Positions 33,915 through 42,498 of a DNA stretch of 64,000 bases are shown here, piece after piece. Every line of letters starts with the position of its first letter. The stretch's first letter is position 1. Origin of the DNA: WQXF01 sp031552825 (GTDB lineage Bacteria > Bacillota > Clostridia > Christensenellales > Aristaeellaceae); contig JAVBMD010000025.1 in the NCBI GenBank assembly GCA_031552825.1, forward strand, positions 9,050-73,049, read 5' to 3'. A program made the position numbers and the translations under genes. The notes under the pieces were generated by a model that worked only from the letters and a program-made list of their open reading frames with translations, had not been told where the DNA came from and ran no database searches.

Positions 33915-34670
33915 ATGGAGATGATTCGCGTCGATGCCGGTAATCTGGCGAAGGAACATATCTGCTGCGCGATTTCCGATAGCAAGGGGGAAAACTGCAT
34001 CGGCTCCAAGAAGGCATGGCTGGCCGAGCGCTTTGCGGAGGGGTTGATATTCCGCAAGATGGACGCGCGCGGCAAGGCGTTTATCGAATACATACCTGCC
34101 GAGGCGGCGTGGTGCCCCATCGAGGCGGCGGGGTACTTGCATATCCATTGCCTATGGGTGTCCGGCCAGTTGCAGGGGCAAGGCTTTGCGGGAAGGTTGC
34201 TGGCCGCCTGCGTGGAGGATGCGAAGCGGCAGGGCAAGCGCGGCGTGAGCATCGTGTCGGCGCCGAGGAAGATGGCCTTTCTCAGCGATCCGAAGTTTTT
34301 GCGGCACACGGGCTTTCGCGTCGCCGACAGCGCTGCGCCCTACTTCGAGCTATTGTATTTGCCGCTGACCGAGGACGCGCCGCCGCCGCGCTTTAAGGAA
34401 TGCGCAAAACACGGCCGGATTGCGGAACCGGGCATCGTGCTGTATTACACCCATCAATGCCCTTTTACCGACAAATACGCGCCGCTTCTGCAAACCGTTG
34501 CCGCGCAGCATGGGCGCGCCGTGACGCTGCGCAAGCTCGAGACCACTGCGCAGGCGCAAGCTGCGCCCAGCCCGTTTCCCACCTATAGTTTATTCATAGA
34601 CGGCGAATTTATCACCAACGAGATTCTCTCCGCGCCGAAGTTCGCAAAGATGCTTGCGGCGCCGGTATGA
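33915..34670 (+). CDS. GNAT acetyltransferase with YoaP-like C-terminal domain
   Basis: A 251-residue protein. The N-terminal half is a GNAT acyl-CoA binding fold: LHIHCLWVSGQLQGQGFAGRLL, where Q-G-Q-G-F-A-G is the acetyl-CoA loop, then ACVEDAKRQGKRG. The C-terminal half (about 160-251) matches the YoaP-like domain attached to some GNAT proteins, with YYTHQCPFTDKYAP (a CPFT motif like a thioredoxin-type redox Cys) and FPTYSLFIDGEFITNE. Substrate unknown. ATG 33915 follows GGGAGGGCAGG. Confidence 0.8.
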   Translation: MEMIRVDAGNLAKEHICCAISDSKGENCIGSKKAWLAERFAEGLIFRKMDARGKAFIEYIPAEAAWCPIEAAGYLHIHCLWVSGQLQGQGFAGRLLAACVEDAKRQGKRGVSIVSAPRKMAFLSDPKFLRHTGFRVADSAAPYFELLYLPLTEDAPPPRFKECAKHGRIAEPGIVLYYTHQCPFTDKYAPLLQTVAAQHGRAVTLRKLETTAQAQAAPSPFPTYSLFIDGEFITNEILSAPKFAKMLAAPV

Positions 34671-34764
34671 TGCGTATATAAACAAAACACGCTTGCGCGT
34701 CGCCGGGCTTTGTATTATCATAAAAGCCGATACATTCAAGCCATCACATTTTCAGGAGGGCATC

Positions 34765-34995
34765 ATGAGCGAGGAAAAACGACCGACCATCGAAGAAATG
34801 ATCGAAGGGAAAGAGAAAAAGCAGGTGAGCCGCCGCGGCTGGGTGGGCTTTGCCGAGGGCGAGGCCGTCAACTTCATGCTGGCCAACGACATCGAGAAAA
34901 TGACGCTGGACGACGGCGCGGGCAATAAGGCCAAACTGACCAAGCTCAAGGACAGCAGCGTGAAGGTGGAGTGTACCTCCTCCAACATCCTGTAA
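34765..34995 (+). CDS. Small conserved-looking hypothetical protein
   Basis: A 76-residue charged protein that I do not recognise (MSEEKRPTIEEMIEG, then GWVGFAEGEAVNFMLAND and a Lys-rich beta-like end). It has no membrane helix or cysteine motif beyond a single Cys near the end. A clear TCAGGAGGG ribosome binding site and own spacing from the neighbours support that it is real. Glu/Lys balance suggests a soluble cytoplasmic protein. Confidence 0.65.
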   Translation: MSEEKRPTIEEMIEGKEKKQVSRRGWVGFAEGEAVNFMLANDIEKMTLDDGAGNKAKLTKLKDSSVKVECTSSNIL

Positions 34996-35052
34996 TTCCG
35001 CAGAAATAGGCATAAGCAAATTAAAACGCGTCCCGCAGGGGGGCGCGTTTTG

Positions 35053-35268
35053 CTATGGTTCCTGCTTTTGCTCAGTATGCGTGATGTCGTAGGCGTCAAG
35101 CAGATCGTCGACGCGACGGCTCTGCGTCATGATGGTTGGATTGTCGCTGATGCGCTCGCCGCGCAGGAGGGTACGCAGCACCAAATCCTGTAGCCTTTGG
35201 CGCTCGCGGTTTAGTTGCTCGCTGATTTTTTCTAGGCAACCGTTGCCGGGGACGTTTGCGTTCTTCAT
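35053..35268 (-). CDS. Spo0E-family aspartyl-phosphate phosphatase
   Basis: A 71-residue protein with the two-helix pattern of the Spo0E family: LEKISEQLNRERQRLQDLVLR, a turn with ISDNPTIMTQSRRVDDLLDAY, where S-x-x-x-[ND]-type spacing and Q-S-R-R-V-D-D-L fit the family signature. Spo0E proteins take phosphate off Spo0A-P and hold back sporulation. ATG 35268 is preceded by AAGGTGG. It is divergent from an XRE regulator with a perfect palindrome between them, which suggests control by that regulator. The hairpin-poor 3' side faces the small gene at 34765. Confidence 0.7.
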   Translation of the reverse strand: MKNANVPGNGCLEKISEQLNRERQRLQDLVLRTLLRGERISDNPTIMTQSRRVDDLLDAYDITHTEQKQEP

Positions 35269-35326
35269 TCTACCCACCTTGCCGATATGATAATACTATT
35301 TTAACACAAATTTCTAGGCGATAACT

Positions 35327-35340
35327 AGTGCCATGGCACT
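35327..35340. promoter_or_regulatory. Palindrome between spo0E-like and XRE genes
   Basis: A perfect 14-bp palindrome, AGTGCCATGGCACT, lies in the 135-bp divergent region, near the -35 zone of the XRE gene. It is a fair candidate operator for the XRE protein. Confidence 0.5.
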
Positions 35341-35403
35341 GACCTTTTTTTCCTTCGCATACTATGCTCGTTAGGAACAGGATACTAGCGAGAGGTGAGC
35401 CGC

Positions 35404-35646
35404 ATGAACACCGTGGAGGCAATCGCTTTGCGTATCCGTGCGCTTTGCGCGGAGCGAGAAATCACCCCCAACGCGCTCAGCTATATTTCCGCAGTACCAC
35501 AAGCGACGATCAAAAGCATATTGAATGGTGAGACCAAGAGCCCGGAGGTACTGACCATCAAGAAGATCTGCGACGGTTTAGAGATTACGCTGGCGCAGTT
35601 TTTTGATACCGACGTTTTCAACCGGCTGGAGCAGGAAATAAAGTAG
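35404..35646 (+). CDS. XRE-family HTH transcription regulator
   Basis: An 80-residue single-domain regulator. The helix-turn-helix is LSYISAVPQATIKSILNGE, followed by SPEVLTIKKICDGLEITLAQFFD, the usual end of the SinR/Xre domain. The short tail may dimerise. ATG 35404 follows AGAGGTGAG; an in-frame GTG upstream (35395) overlaps that site. Divergent from the Spo0E-like gene. Confidence 0.88.
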   Translation: MNTVEAIALRIRALCAEREITPNALSYISAVPQATIKSILNGETKSPEVLTIKKICDGLEITLAQFFDTDVFNRLEQEIK

Positions 35647-35662
35647 TGCATATCGCACGGCG

Positions 35663-35702
35663 AAAAAGCGCCCCGGCATAGCGTTGCAGCATGCCGGGGC
35701 GC
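35663..35702 (-). terminator. Terminator of the leuCDB cluster
   Basis: GCGCCCCGGCAT (35668-35679) pairs with ATGCCGGGGCGC (35691-35702); on the minus strand it is followed by five T. Confidence 0.9.
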
Positions 35703-35733
35703 TTAGTATGATTTGTGATTGAGGCGGCGCTCT

Positions 35734-36798
35734 CTACAGCCTCTCCGTCACCAGCCGCCCCATCTCGGCGCAGCCCACCTTGGCGCAGCCTTCGCTGTGG
35801 ATATCGCCGGTGCGGTATCCGGCATCGAGCACTTGGGTGACGGCGGCCTCAATGGAGTCGGCTTCCTGCGCCAGCCCCAGCGAGTGGCGCAGCAGCATCG
35901 CCGCCGATAGGATGGTACCGAGCGGGTTGGCGATATCGCGCCCCGCGATGTCGGGTGCGGAGCCGTGGATCGGCTCGTACAGGCCGCGCGGCCCTTCGCC
36001 GAGCGAGGCCGAAGGCATCATGCCCAGCGAACCGGCGATGGCGGCCGATTCATCGGAGAGGATGTCGCCGAACAGGTTGCCGGTGACCACCACGTCAAAC
36101 TGCGCCGGGTTCAGGATCAGCTGCATGGCGGCGTTGTCGACGTACATATGCGAGAGCGACACGTCGGGGAAATCCTTTGCAACCCGCTCCACCACCTCGC
36201 GCCACAGGCGGGAGGCCGCCAGCACATTGGCCTTGTCGACGCTGCACAGGCGCCCCGCGCGGCCGCGCGCCAGATTGAACGCCACGCGCGCCACCCGCTC
36301 GATCTCGGCGGCAGTATACACCATCGCGTCGGAGGCGGCGGAGCGGTCGGCGGCGATCTCGTGCGCGCCAAAGTATACGTCGCCGGTCAGCTCGCGCACC
36401 ATCAGGATGTCGATGGGTTTGGCGATGATGTCGGGGCGCAGCGGGCAGGCGGCGGAGAGCGCCGGGTGGATGGTGCAGGGACGCAGGTTGGCGAAGGTAG
36501 CCATGCCCTTGCGCAGCGCCAGCAAGCCGCGTTCCGGGCGGTTTTCTGGCGGCTGCGCGTCCCACTTGGCGCCGCCGACGGCGCCGAGCAGCACCGCGTC
36601 GGCGGCGCGGCAGGCCGCGAGGGTTTCCTCGGTCAGCGGCGCCCCAAAGGCGTCGATCGACGCGCCGCCCATAGGACGGCTGTCCAGCGAAAACTCGTGG
36701 CCGTGCTTGGCCGCGATGGTCTCCAGCACCAGCTTGGCCTGCGCGATGATCTCCGGGCCGATGCCGTCGCCCGGCAACAGAACGATGTTTGCGCGCAT
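35734..36798 (-). CDS. leuB: 3-isopropylmalate dehydrogenase
   Basis: A 354-residue NAD-dependent decarboxylating dehydrogenase of leucine synthesis. It has LLPGDGIGPEI at the start, MGGASIDAFG, GAVGGAKWD, LMVRELTGDVYFG and the cofactor/metal motif VVTGNLFGDILSDESAAIAGSLGMMPSA split over the family signature. Length is normal. It starts 3 bp after leuD. It is the last gene of the cluster and is followed by a strong terminator. Confidence 0.97.
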   Translation of the reverse strand: MRANIVLLPGDGIGPEIIAQAKLVLETIAAKHGHEFSLDSRPMGGASIDAFGAPLTEETLAACRAADAVLLGAVGGAKWDAQPPENRPERGLLALRKGMATFANLRPCTIHPALSAACPLRPDIIAKPIDILMVRELTGDVYFGAHEIAADRSAASDAMVYTAAEIERVARVAFNLARGRAGRLCSVDKANVLAASRLWREVVERVAKDFPDVSLSHMYVDNAAMQLILNPAQFDVVVTGNLFGDILSDESAAIAGSLGMMPSASLGEGPRGLYEPIHGSAPDIAGRDIANPLGTILSAAMLLRHSLGLAQEADSIEAAVTQVLDAGYRTGDIHSEGCAKVGCAEMGRLVTERL

Positions 36799-36801
36799 TG
36801 C

Positions 36802-37296
36802 TCAGCCCTCCAATTGCTTATGAACGTAGGGTACCAGCCCGCCCAGCGCGATCAGGTCGCGCATAAAGGGCGGAAAAGCGGCGGCTTGGTACGTCGCGCC
36901 GGTCTTGGCGGCGGTGATGGCTCCGCTGTCGAGATCGATGGTCAGCTCGTCGCCTTCCTGCAGCGCTTCGCTGGCCGCCGGGCATTCGATGATCGGCAGG
37001 CCGATGTTGATGGCGTTGCGGTAAAAGATGCGCGCGAAGGAGTGCGCCACAACGCACTGTATGCCGGACGCCTTGAGCGCCAGCGGCGCGTGCTCGCGCG
37101 AGGAGCCGCAGCCGAAGTTGCGCCCGGCTACCACGACTTTGGCGACGGCGGCTTTCTTGTGGAAATTGGCGTCCAGATCCTCCATGCAGTGGGAGCCCAG
37201 TTCGGCGGGATCGGCGGTATTGAGGTAGCGCGCCGGGATAATCACGTCGGTATCGACGTGGTCGCCGTAGCGGATGACTGTACTATTAATGGTCAT
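36802..37296 (-). CDS. leuD: 3-isopropylmalate dehydratase small subunit
   Basis: A 164-residue LeuD of the short bacterial/archaeal type. VIIPARYLNT, VVAGRNFGCGSSREHAPLALK and the swivelling-domain end match the family. It pairs with LeuC to isomerise 2- to 3-isopropylmalate. It lies 14 bp after leuC and 3 bp before leuB. Confidence 0.96.
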   Translation of the reverse strand: MTINSTVIRYGDHVDTDVIIPARYLNTADPAELGSHCMEDLDANFHKKAAVAKVVVAGRNFGCGSSREHAPLALKASGIQCVVAHSFARIFYRNAINIGLPIIECPAASEALQEGDELTIDLDSGAITAAKTGATYQAAAFPPFMRDLIALGGLVPYVHKQLEG

Positions 37297-37310
37297 AAAT
37301 TGCCCTCCCG

Positions 37311-38564
37311 TTAATTCGGAATCGAAATGAAGCCGGTCAGCGCCGAGGCGGCGGCCACGGCAGGGCTGGCGAGAACGACCTCGCTCTTGGGATCGCCCAT
37401 GCGGCCGACGAAGTTACGGTTGGTGGTGGCGACGCAGCGCTCACCGGCGGCCAGCACGCCGCAGTGCCCGCCGAGACAAGGGCCGCAGGTGGGCATGGTG
37501 ACCATGGCTCCGGCTTCGATCATGTCCTGCACCAGCCCCTCGGCGATGGCTTGCTGCAAAATCGCCTGCGTGCCGGGGATGACGATGCAGCGCACGTCGC
37601 GCGCAACCTGCTTGCCGCGCAGGATGGCGGCGGCGACGCGCAGATCCTCGATGCGGCCATTGGTGCAGGAGCCGATCACCGCCTGATCCACGCGGATATC
37701 GCCGCACTCGGCGGCGGGCTTGGTGTTCTCGGGCAGGTGGGGGAGCGCTACCGTTAGCGGCACCTGCGAGAGGTCGATGGCCACCTCGCGCGCGTACACG
37801 GCGTCCGGATCGGGCTCGTAGGCCGTCCACGGGCGGGAGACGCGATCCTTGAGGTAGTCGCGGCAGATATCGTCCACCGGGAAGATGCCGTTCTTGGCGC
37901 CGGCTTCGATGGCCATGTTTGCGATGGTCAGCCGCCCGTCCATAGACAGCTCCTTCACGCCCTCGCCCACGAACTCCAGCGACATGTAGCGCGCGCCGTC
38001 CACGCCGATCAGGCCGATCAGGTGCAGGATCACGTCCTTGCCGCTGACGTGCTTTTGCAGCTTGCCGGTCAGCGTAACGCGAATGGCCTCGGGCACCTTA
38101 AACCAAGCCCTGCCAATGGCCATGCCCGCAGCCATGTCGGTGGAACCGACGCCGGTGGACAGCGCGCCCACCGCGCCATAGGTGCAGGTGTGGCTGTCGG
38201 CGCCGATGATGAGTTCGCCGGGCGCGACGATGCCCTGCTCGGGCAGCAACGCGTGCTCAATGCCCGCGCGGCCCACCTCGTAATAATGCAGGATATCGTG
38301 CTTTCTGGCGAACTCGCGCATGCGCTTGGCCATCTGTGCGGACTTGATGTCCTTGTTGGGCACGAAATGGTCGGGGATCAGGGCAATCTTGGTGCGGTCG
38401 AATACGGTTTTCGCACCCATCTTTTCGAATTCCTCAATGGCGACCGGGCTGGTGATGTCGTTGCCCAGCACCAGATCCAGTTTGCACAGCAGCAGCTGCC
38501 CGGCCTCCACCGATTGCAGCCCCGCGGCGCGCGCCAGAATCTTTTGTGTCATGGTCATGCCCAT
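37311..38564 (-). CDS. leuC: 3-isopropylmalate dehydratase large subunit
   Basis: A 417-residue aconitase-family subunit. GADSHTCTYGAVGAL, VIGSCTNGRIEDL and TCGPCLGGHCG supply the three Cys ligands of the 4Fe-4S cluster (about residues 297, 357, 360). This is the short LeuC form that pairs with a separate LeuD. ATG 38564 follows AGGGGGA; the same frame continues upstream only as shadow of the glycosyltransferase gene. leuA is not in the window. Confidence 0.96.
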   Translation of the reverse strand: MGMTMTQKILARAAGLQSVEAGQLLLCKLDLVLGNDITSPVAIEEFEKMGAKTVFDRTKIALIPDHFVPNKDIKSAQMAKRMREFARKHDILHYYEVGRAGIEHALLPEQGIVAPGELIIGADSHTCTYGAVGALSTGVGSTDMAAGMAIGRAWFKVPEAIRVTLTGKLQKHVSGKDVILHLIGLIGVDGARYMSLEFVGEGVKELSMDGRLTIANMAIEAGAKNGIFPVDDICRDYLKDRVSRPWTAYEPDPDAVYAREVAIDLSQVPLTVALPHLPENTKPAAECGDIRVDQAVIGSCTNGRIEDLRVAAAILRGKQVARDVRCIVIPGTQAILQQAIAEGLVQDMIEAGAMVTMPTCGPCLGGHCGVLAAGERCVATTNRNFVGRMGDPKSEVVLASPAVAAASALTGFISIPN

Positions 38565-38578
38565 ACGCGTTCCCCCTA

Positions 38579-39610
38579 TCAAGATTTTGTATCGCGATCG
38601 CGTGCCACGCGTGCGGTGCCGAGGAGCCCGAACAGCGTACCCGCGCCATAGCACAGGTGCACCAGCGGGAACATCCACGGCAGGCAGGCGAGGCAGCGAA
38701 GCCGCCCCACCGGCGAGGCCAGCGAATCCAGCGAGGTATAAAAGAAATCTGCGGCGATGTAGGCGATCAGCAGCGCCGCCAGCGGCCACCCGCAGCCAAA
38801 CGCCCACGCTGCCAGCCCGGCGGCCAGCGCCAGCACGAACAGCATCGGCACGTAATGCCGCAGCGAGAACATGCGGAATTGCACCCCGGAGGAAAGCCCC
38901 ACCCAGCGCCCGTTTTCCCACTTTTGCCTTAGCAGGCTGCGCAACGTACCGCGCGCGCGATGGCGGCTGACGATCGCCGGGTCGTACCAGAAGCGATAAC
39001 CGGCCTGCCGCATGCGGTAATGCATGTCGTTATCCTCGGTGCGTACCAAGCGCTCGTCGTAGCGGCCGACACGCGCATACACCGCGCGCCGCACCAGCGG
39101 ATAGGCCAGCGTATCCACCGCCCGCGCCTTGCCGGGATTGCGGAAGGCGGCGGCGCCGCCGGCGAAACGCGACGCGTCCAGCGCCACCAGCGGCGCTTCC
39201 TCCGGGCTTGCGGCGGGCGTCGCGGCCACGTAGCCGCCCACGATATCGTGTCCGTCGGCCAACGCGCGCACGTTGCTCCATAAAAAATCCGGCGCGATGG
39301 AGGCGTGCGCGTCGAGGCGCAACAGCGCCTCCCCCCAGAATGCTTTCAGCGCCACGTTGCAGCCGCAAGGCAGGATGCGCCCCGGGTTGTCCAGCACGCG
39401 CACCGCCAGCGGCGGAGAAAGATGCGCCGCTTCCCGCGCGAAGGCCTCCATCAGGCCGCGCGTGCCGTCGCTGGAGGCGCTGTCGATGAGCAGCAGCTCA
39501 AAGCGGCCGCGCGGATAGGTTTGCGCGCGAAGCTCGTCCAGCAGCGCAGGCAAGTGCGCGGCGGCGTTGTACGCCACCACGGCCAAGCTGACGAACGGCG
39601 TTGTTTCCAT
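38579..39610 (-). CDS. Glycosyltransferase family 2 with C-terminal membrane helices
   Basis: A 343-residue GT-A enzyme. SLAVVAYNAAAHLPALLDEL and LLIDSASSDGT form the nucleotide-sugar site, LLRLDAHASI carries the DxD-like metal site, and RTEDNDMHYRMRQ is the ED acid motif. The C-terminal 110 residues have about three membrane helices. This layout fits enzymes adding sugars to lipid-linked or surface glycans. It lies 31 bp after the other GT gene and 14 bp before leuC. GAGGAGCG precedes the ATG. Confidence 0.85.
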   Translation of the reverse strand: METTPFVSLAVVAYNAAAHLPALLDELRAQTYPRGRFELLLIDSASSDGTRGLMEAFAREAAHLSPPLAVRVLDNPGRILPCGCNVALKAFWGEALLRLDAHASIAPDFLWSNVRALADGHDIVGGYVAATPAASPEEAPLVALDASRFAGGAAAFRNPGKARAVDTLAYPLVRRAVYARVGRYDERLVRTEDNDMHYRMRQAGYRFWYDPAIVSRHRARGTLRSLLRQKWENGRWVGLSSGVQFRMFSLRHYVPMLFVLALAAGLAAWAFGCGWPLAALLIAYIAADFFYTSLDSLASPVGRLRCLACLPWMFPLVHLCYGAGTLFGLLGTARVARDRDTKS

Positions 39611-39641
39611 CTTGCGCGCTCCTCTTTTTATGTGCTGCTTT

Positions 39642-40580
39642 TTACTCCGCGACCCAATCGTATCCCTCGTCGCGTTTGCGATAGCTCAAAAAACCGGCGG
39701 GCAGGTAGCCCAGCAGCAGCTTTTGCCCGACGAAACCGCGCGGTTGACCGCGCAGCAGGAACGCGGCAAACTCCAGCGCCTGCACGATCAGGCAGCCGCC
39801 CCACGCGCGCCATCCGCCGAAGCAAAACGCCGCGACGCACAGCGCGTCCAGCAGCCAGCAGAGGAAGGCGGTACGCTCACGGCGCAGCAGCGCAAGAGCG
39901 CTGTGCGCGCGCAGCGCATGATTGAGCGCCTGCCCCAGCCCCAGCCTGCGCGAGGAAAACAAAACGTGAGACCAGCCGCGTTCGTCGCGCACACGGTCGA
40001 TATGGCGGATCATAGGCACCGGCAGCTCGATGACGCGGGAGGCTTGCTTGCTCAGCCGGGCGTGCAGCTCGGCTTCCTCATAGGTGGCGACGTTTGCCGC
40101 CCAGCCGCCAGCCGCCGCCAGCGCGTCGGCGCGCAGCAGGATGGCGCCGCCGAACTCCGGCGCCTCGCGCCGTGCGGTGCAGCGGTAGTAGTTGGGGTCT
40201 TCGCTGGCCACCTTGTCGCCGCGCAGGTAAAGATCGTGCCGGATACCCACCGCGCCGTCGTAGCCGGAAACCTCCATCACGGTGATCGCTGTCTCGGCGA
40301 AGCTGAACTCCAGCAGCATGTCGCCATCCAGAAACAGAAGGTGCTCGCCTCGCGCCTCCCGTGTGCCGACGCGCCGCGCCAGCCCGGCGGTGGGTCGCTC
40401 AGTGCGCAGCAGATAGCAGCGCGCGCCTTCGGCTTGGGCGATGGCCAGCGAAGCGTCGCTGGAGCGGGAATCCACGTAGAGCAGCTCGTGCGGGATGTTG
40501 CGCAGCGCGTGCCGCGCCGAGCGCAGGCACGCGCCGAGGTCGGCGGCTTCGTTCCGCCCGATGACCACCACGCTGAGCAT
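39642..40580 (-). CDS. Glycosyltransferase family 2
   Basis: A 312-residue GT-A enzyme: SVVVIGRNEAADLGACLRSA, LYVDSRSSDASLAIA, LLFLDGDMLLEF (DxD), a middle acceptor region and a hydrophobic C-terminal segment with about two helices. Acceptor and donor unknown. It is the first gene of the leftward cluster and has its own promoter; GGGGAGGTG precedes the ATG at 40580. Its relation to the leucine genes downstream is by shared transcription, not known pathway. Confidence 0.85.
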   Translation of the reverse strand: MLSVVVIGRNEAADLGACLRSARHALRNIPHELLYVDSRSSDASLAIAQAEGARCYLLRTERPTAGLARRVGTREARGEHLLFLDGDMLLEFSFAETAITVMEVSGYDGAVGIRHDLYLRGDKVASEDPNYYRCTARREAPEFGGAILLRADALAAAGGWAANVATYEEAELHARLSKQASRVIELPVPMIRHIDRVRDERGWSHVLFSSRRLGLGQALNHALRAHSALALLRRERTAFLCWLLDALCVAAFCFGGWRAWGGCLIVQALEFAAFLLRGQPRGFVGQKLLLGYLPAGFLSYRKRDEGYDWVAE

Positions 40581-40648
40581 GATCCACCTCCCCGCCCCTG
40601 TTCGCCGGGGGAAAAGCGTGCTATACTTACAGAAAAGAACTTCTTGCT

Positions 40649-40677
40649 ATTATCGCATATTCATACGAAGCAGGCAA
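40649..40677 (-). promoter_or_regulatory. Predicted promoter of the GT2-GT2-leuCDB cluster
   Basis: On the minus strand TTGCCT (40677-40672), 17-bp spacer, GATAAT (40654-40649). Confidence 0.5.
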
Positions 40678-40728
40678 GCGTGTTTGTGAAATATCCAGCG
40701 GACGCGCGCGCCGGAAAGGGGTGCATCG

Positions 40729-41718
40729 GTGCGGTTGACCATCATCATCCCCTGCTACCGCGTGGAGGCCTACTTGCCCGCGTGCCTAGACAGCGTTTGC
40801 GGCCTGCCGCCGGAGCAGGTGGAGATCCTGTGCGTCGACGATGCCAGCCCCGACGGCGTCGGCGCGATGCTGGCAGGATACGCCGGACGGCAGGGCAACC
40901 TGCGCGTGCATACGCATGCCGAAAATCGCGGTCTCTCGGCGGCGCGCAACACAGGCTTGGCGTGCGCGCGCGGGGAGTACGTGCTGTTTCTGGACAGCGA
41001 CGACCTGCTGCAAACCGAGGCGGTGATGCCGCTATTGGCACAGGCGCGGGAAAAGCGGCTGGATATTTTGCAGGCGGCCTATGCCTGTTTCGAGGACGGA
41101 ACCGGCGCGCCGATGCCCGCACCGCCTATGGCGCGCGCCACCAGCGTGACGACCGGAGACGCTTGCTTTGCCCGGATGTGCGCCGAGAAGGCCTACGAGC
41201 CGATGACGGTCATCCGCCTGTACCGCCGCACTTTTTTGGCGGAGCGGGGGATCCGTATGGCCGAGGGATTTCTGTTTGAGGATGAACTGTTTACCGCCGA
41301 AGCCTTTTTGCGTGCCGAGCGCGTGCAGGTATCCGATGCCCTGCTGTACCGCTACCGCCAGCGCGCGGATAGCATCATGGGCGGCTTTCGCAAATCGGCG
41401 GATTGGTGCGTGCATTACCTGCGCGTCGTGCGGCGGTTGGTGGCGATGAGCGAGGCGGAACAGCCCACGCCGGGGCAGCGGGCGCTGCGCAAGCGTGCGG
41501 CGGCGATTGCGCTGTCCATTCCGAAGAACATCGCGGCCTACGGGCTGGCGGGCGAGGTGCGCGCGCAGGCGCTGGCCTTCACGCGCGCGCACCGGGCGGA
41601 GATCGCGCGGTTGGCGCAGGGCAGCGGCTCGGCTTCGCTGCGGGCGCAGGGCGCGCTGCTGCGAGCGAGCCTGCCGCTTTTTTTGCGGATGTACGCACGG
41701 CTTTCGGGGCGAGGGTGA
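40729..41718 (+). CDS. Glycosyltransferase family 2, EpsH-like
   Basis: A 329-residue GT-A enzyme with TIIIPCYRVEAYLPACLDSV, ILCVDDASPDGVG, NRGLSAARNTGLACARGEYVLFLDSDDLL split over the classic GT2 signatures, and FLFEDELFTAEAFLRA as the catalytic ED region. No membrane helices. Probably builds a surface polysaccharide or glycolipid. The start is GTG 40729 behind GGAAAGGGG. Divergent from the other two GT genes. Confidence 0.87.
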   Translation: MRLTIIIPCYRVEAYLPACLDSVCGLPPEQVEILCVDDASPDGVGAMLAGYAGRQGNLRVHTHAENRGLSAARNTGLACARGEYVLFLDSDDLLQTEAVMPLLAQAREKRLDILQAAYACFEDGTGAPMPAPPMARATSVTTGDACFARMCAEKAYEPMTVIRLYRRTFLAERGIRMAEGFLFEDELFTAEAFLRAERVQVSDALLYRYRQRADSIMGGFRKSADWCVHYLRVVRRLVAMSEAEQPTPGQRALRKRAAAIALSIPKNIAAYGLAGEVRAQALAFTRAHRAEIARLAQGSGSASLRAQGALLRASLPLFLRMYARLSGRG

Positions 41719-41808
41719 CATCGGCGCGCCAAGCTGGTGCCACAATTGACGCCTATACTGTGCAAAAATAGAGCCGAAAAAGTGTTCGACGCGAAAAGAG
41801 GGAAATGC

Positions 41809-42498
41809 ATGCGCGCGAAAAAAATTCTGATCTGCGACGATGAGCCGGGTATCCACGAGTCGTTGCGCATTTATTTGCAGAAGGAAGGCATGGAGGTGTT
41901 TTCGGTATTCCGCGGCGACCAAGCCGAGGATGCCTTTTTGCAGATCAAGCCGGATCTGATGATTCTGGATATCATGCTGCCCGGCAAGAACGGCACCGAC
42001 ATCTGCCGCGACCTGCGCGCCCAGTCCGACACGCCGATCATCCTGCTCACCGCCAAGGGCGAGGAGATGGATCGCCTGCTGGGTTTCGCGCTGGGCGCCG
42101 ACGATTACATCGTCAAGCCCTTCAGCCCGCGCGAGGTGATCTCGCGCATTCTGGTAATCTTCCGCCGCCTTGCGCAGATGGAAAGCGGCGCCGAAAAAGG
42201 CGCGCTGCACATCGGCAACACCGAGATTTCTCTTAGGAAATATGAGATTCGCTGCAACGGCGAGGCGTTGCCCTTCTCGCCCAAGGAGGTGGAAATCGTA
42301 CACATGCTGGCCGCCGCGCCGGGGCAGGTGTTTACCCGCGAGCAGGTGCTTGACCGGGTGTGGGGGTTTGAGTTTGACGGCGATTCCCGCGCGGTGGATA
42401 CCCACATCAAGCGCATCCGCAAAAAGATGCCGGAGCAGGCCGACGTGCATATCCGCACGGTATACGGCGTCGGCTACAAGGCCGAGGTAACGGCATGA
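41809..42498 (+). CDS. OmpR/PhoB-family response regulator
   Basis: A 229-residue two-domain regulator. The receiver has ILICDDEPGIHE, phospho-Asp in LMILDIMLPGKNG (near 54), LLTAKGE and YIVKPFSPRE. The winged-helix output domain ends with VDTHIKRIRKKM and VRTVYGVGYK-like (IRTVYGVGYKAEV). It overlaps the sensor gene by ATGA, so the pair forms one system. ATG 41809 follows AGAGGG. Confidence 0.94.
   Translation: MRAKKILICDDEPGIHESLRIYLQKEGMEVFSVFRGDQAEDAFLQIKPDLMILDIMLPGKNGTDICRDLRAQSDTPIILLTAKGEEMDRLLGFALGADDYIVKPFSPREVISRILVIFRRLAQMESGAEKGALHIGNTEISLRKYEIRCNGEALPFSPKEVEIVHMLAAAPGQVFTREQVLDRVWGFEFDGDSRAVDTHIKRIRKKMPEQADVHIRTVYGVGYKAEVTA

Noticed and set aside
37311..38921. A 536-codon form of leuC
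   Set aside because: The first 119 codons are a shadow of the glycosyltransferase gene; a good ribosome binding site precedes ATG 38564 and LeuC homologues start there.
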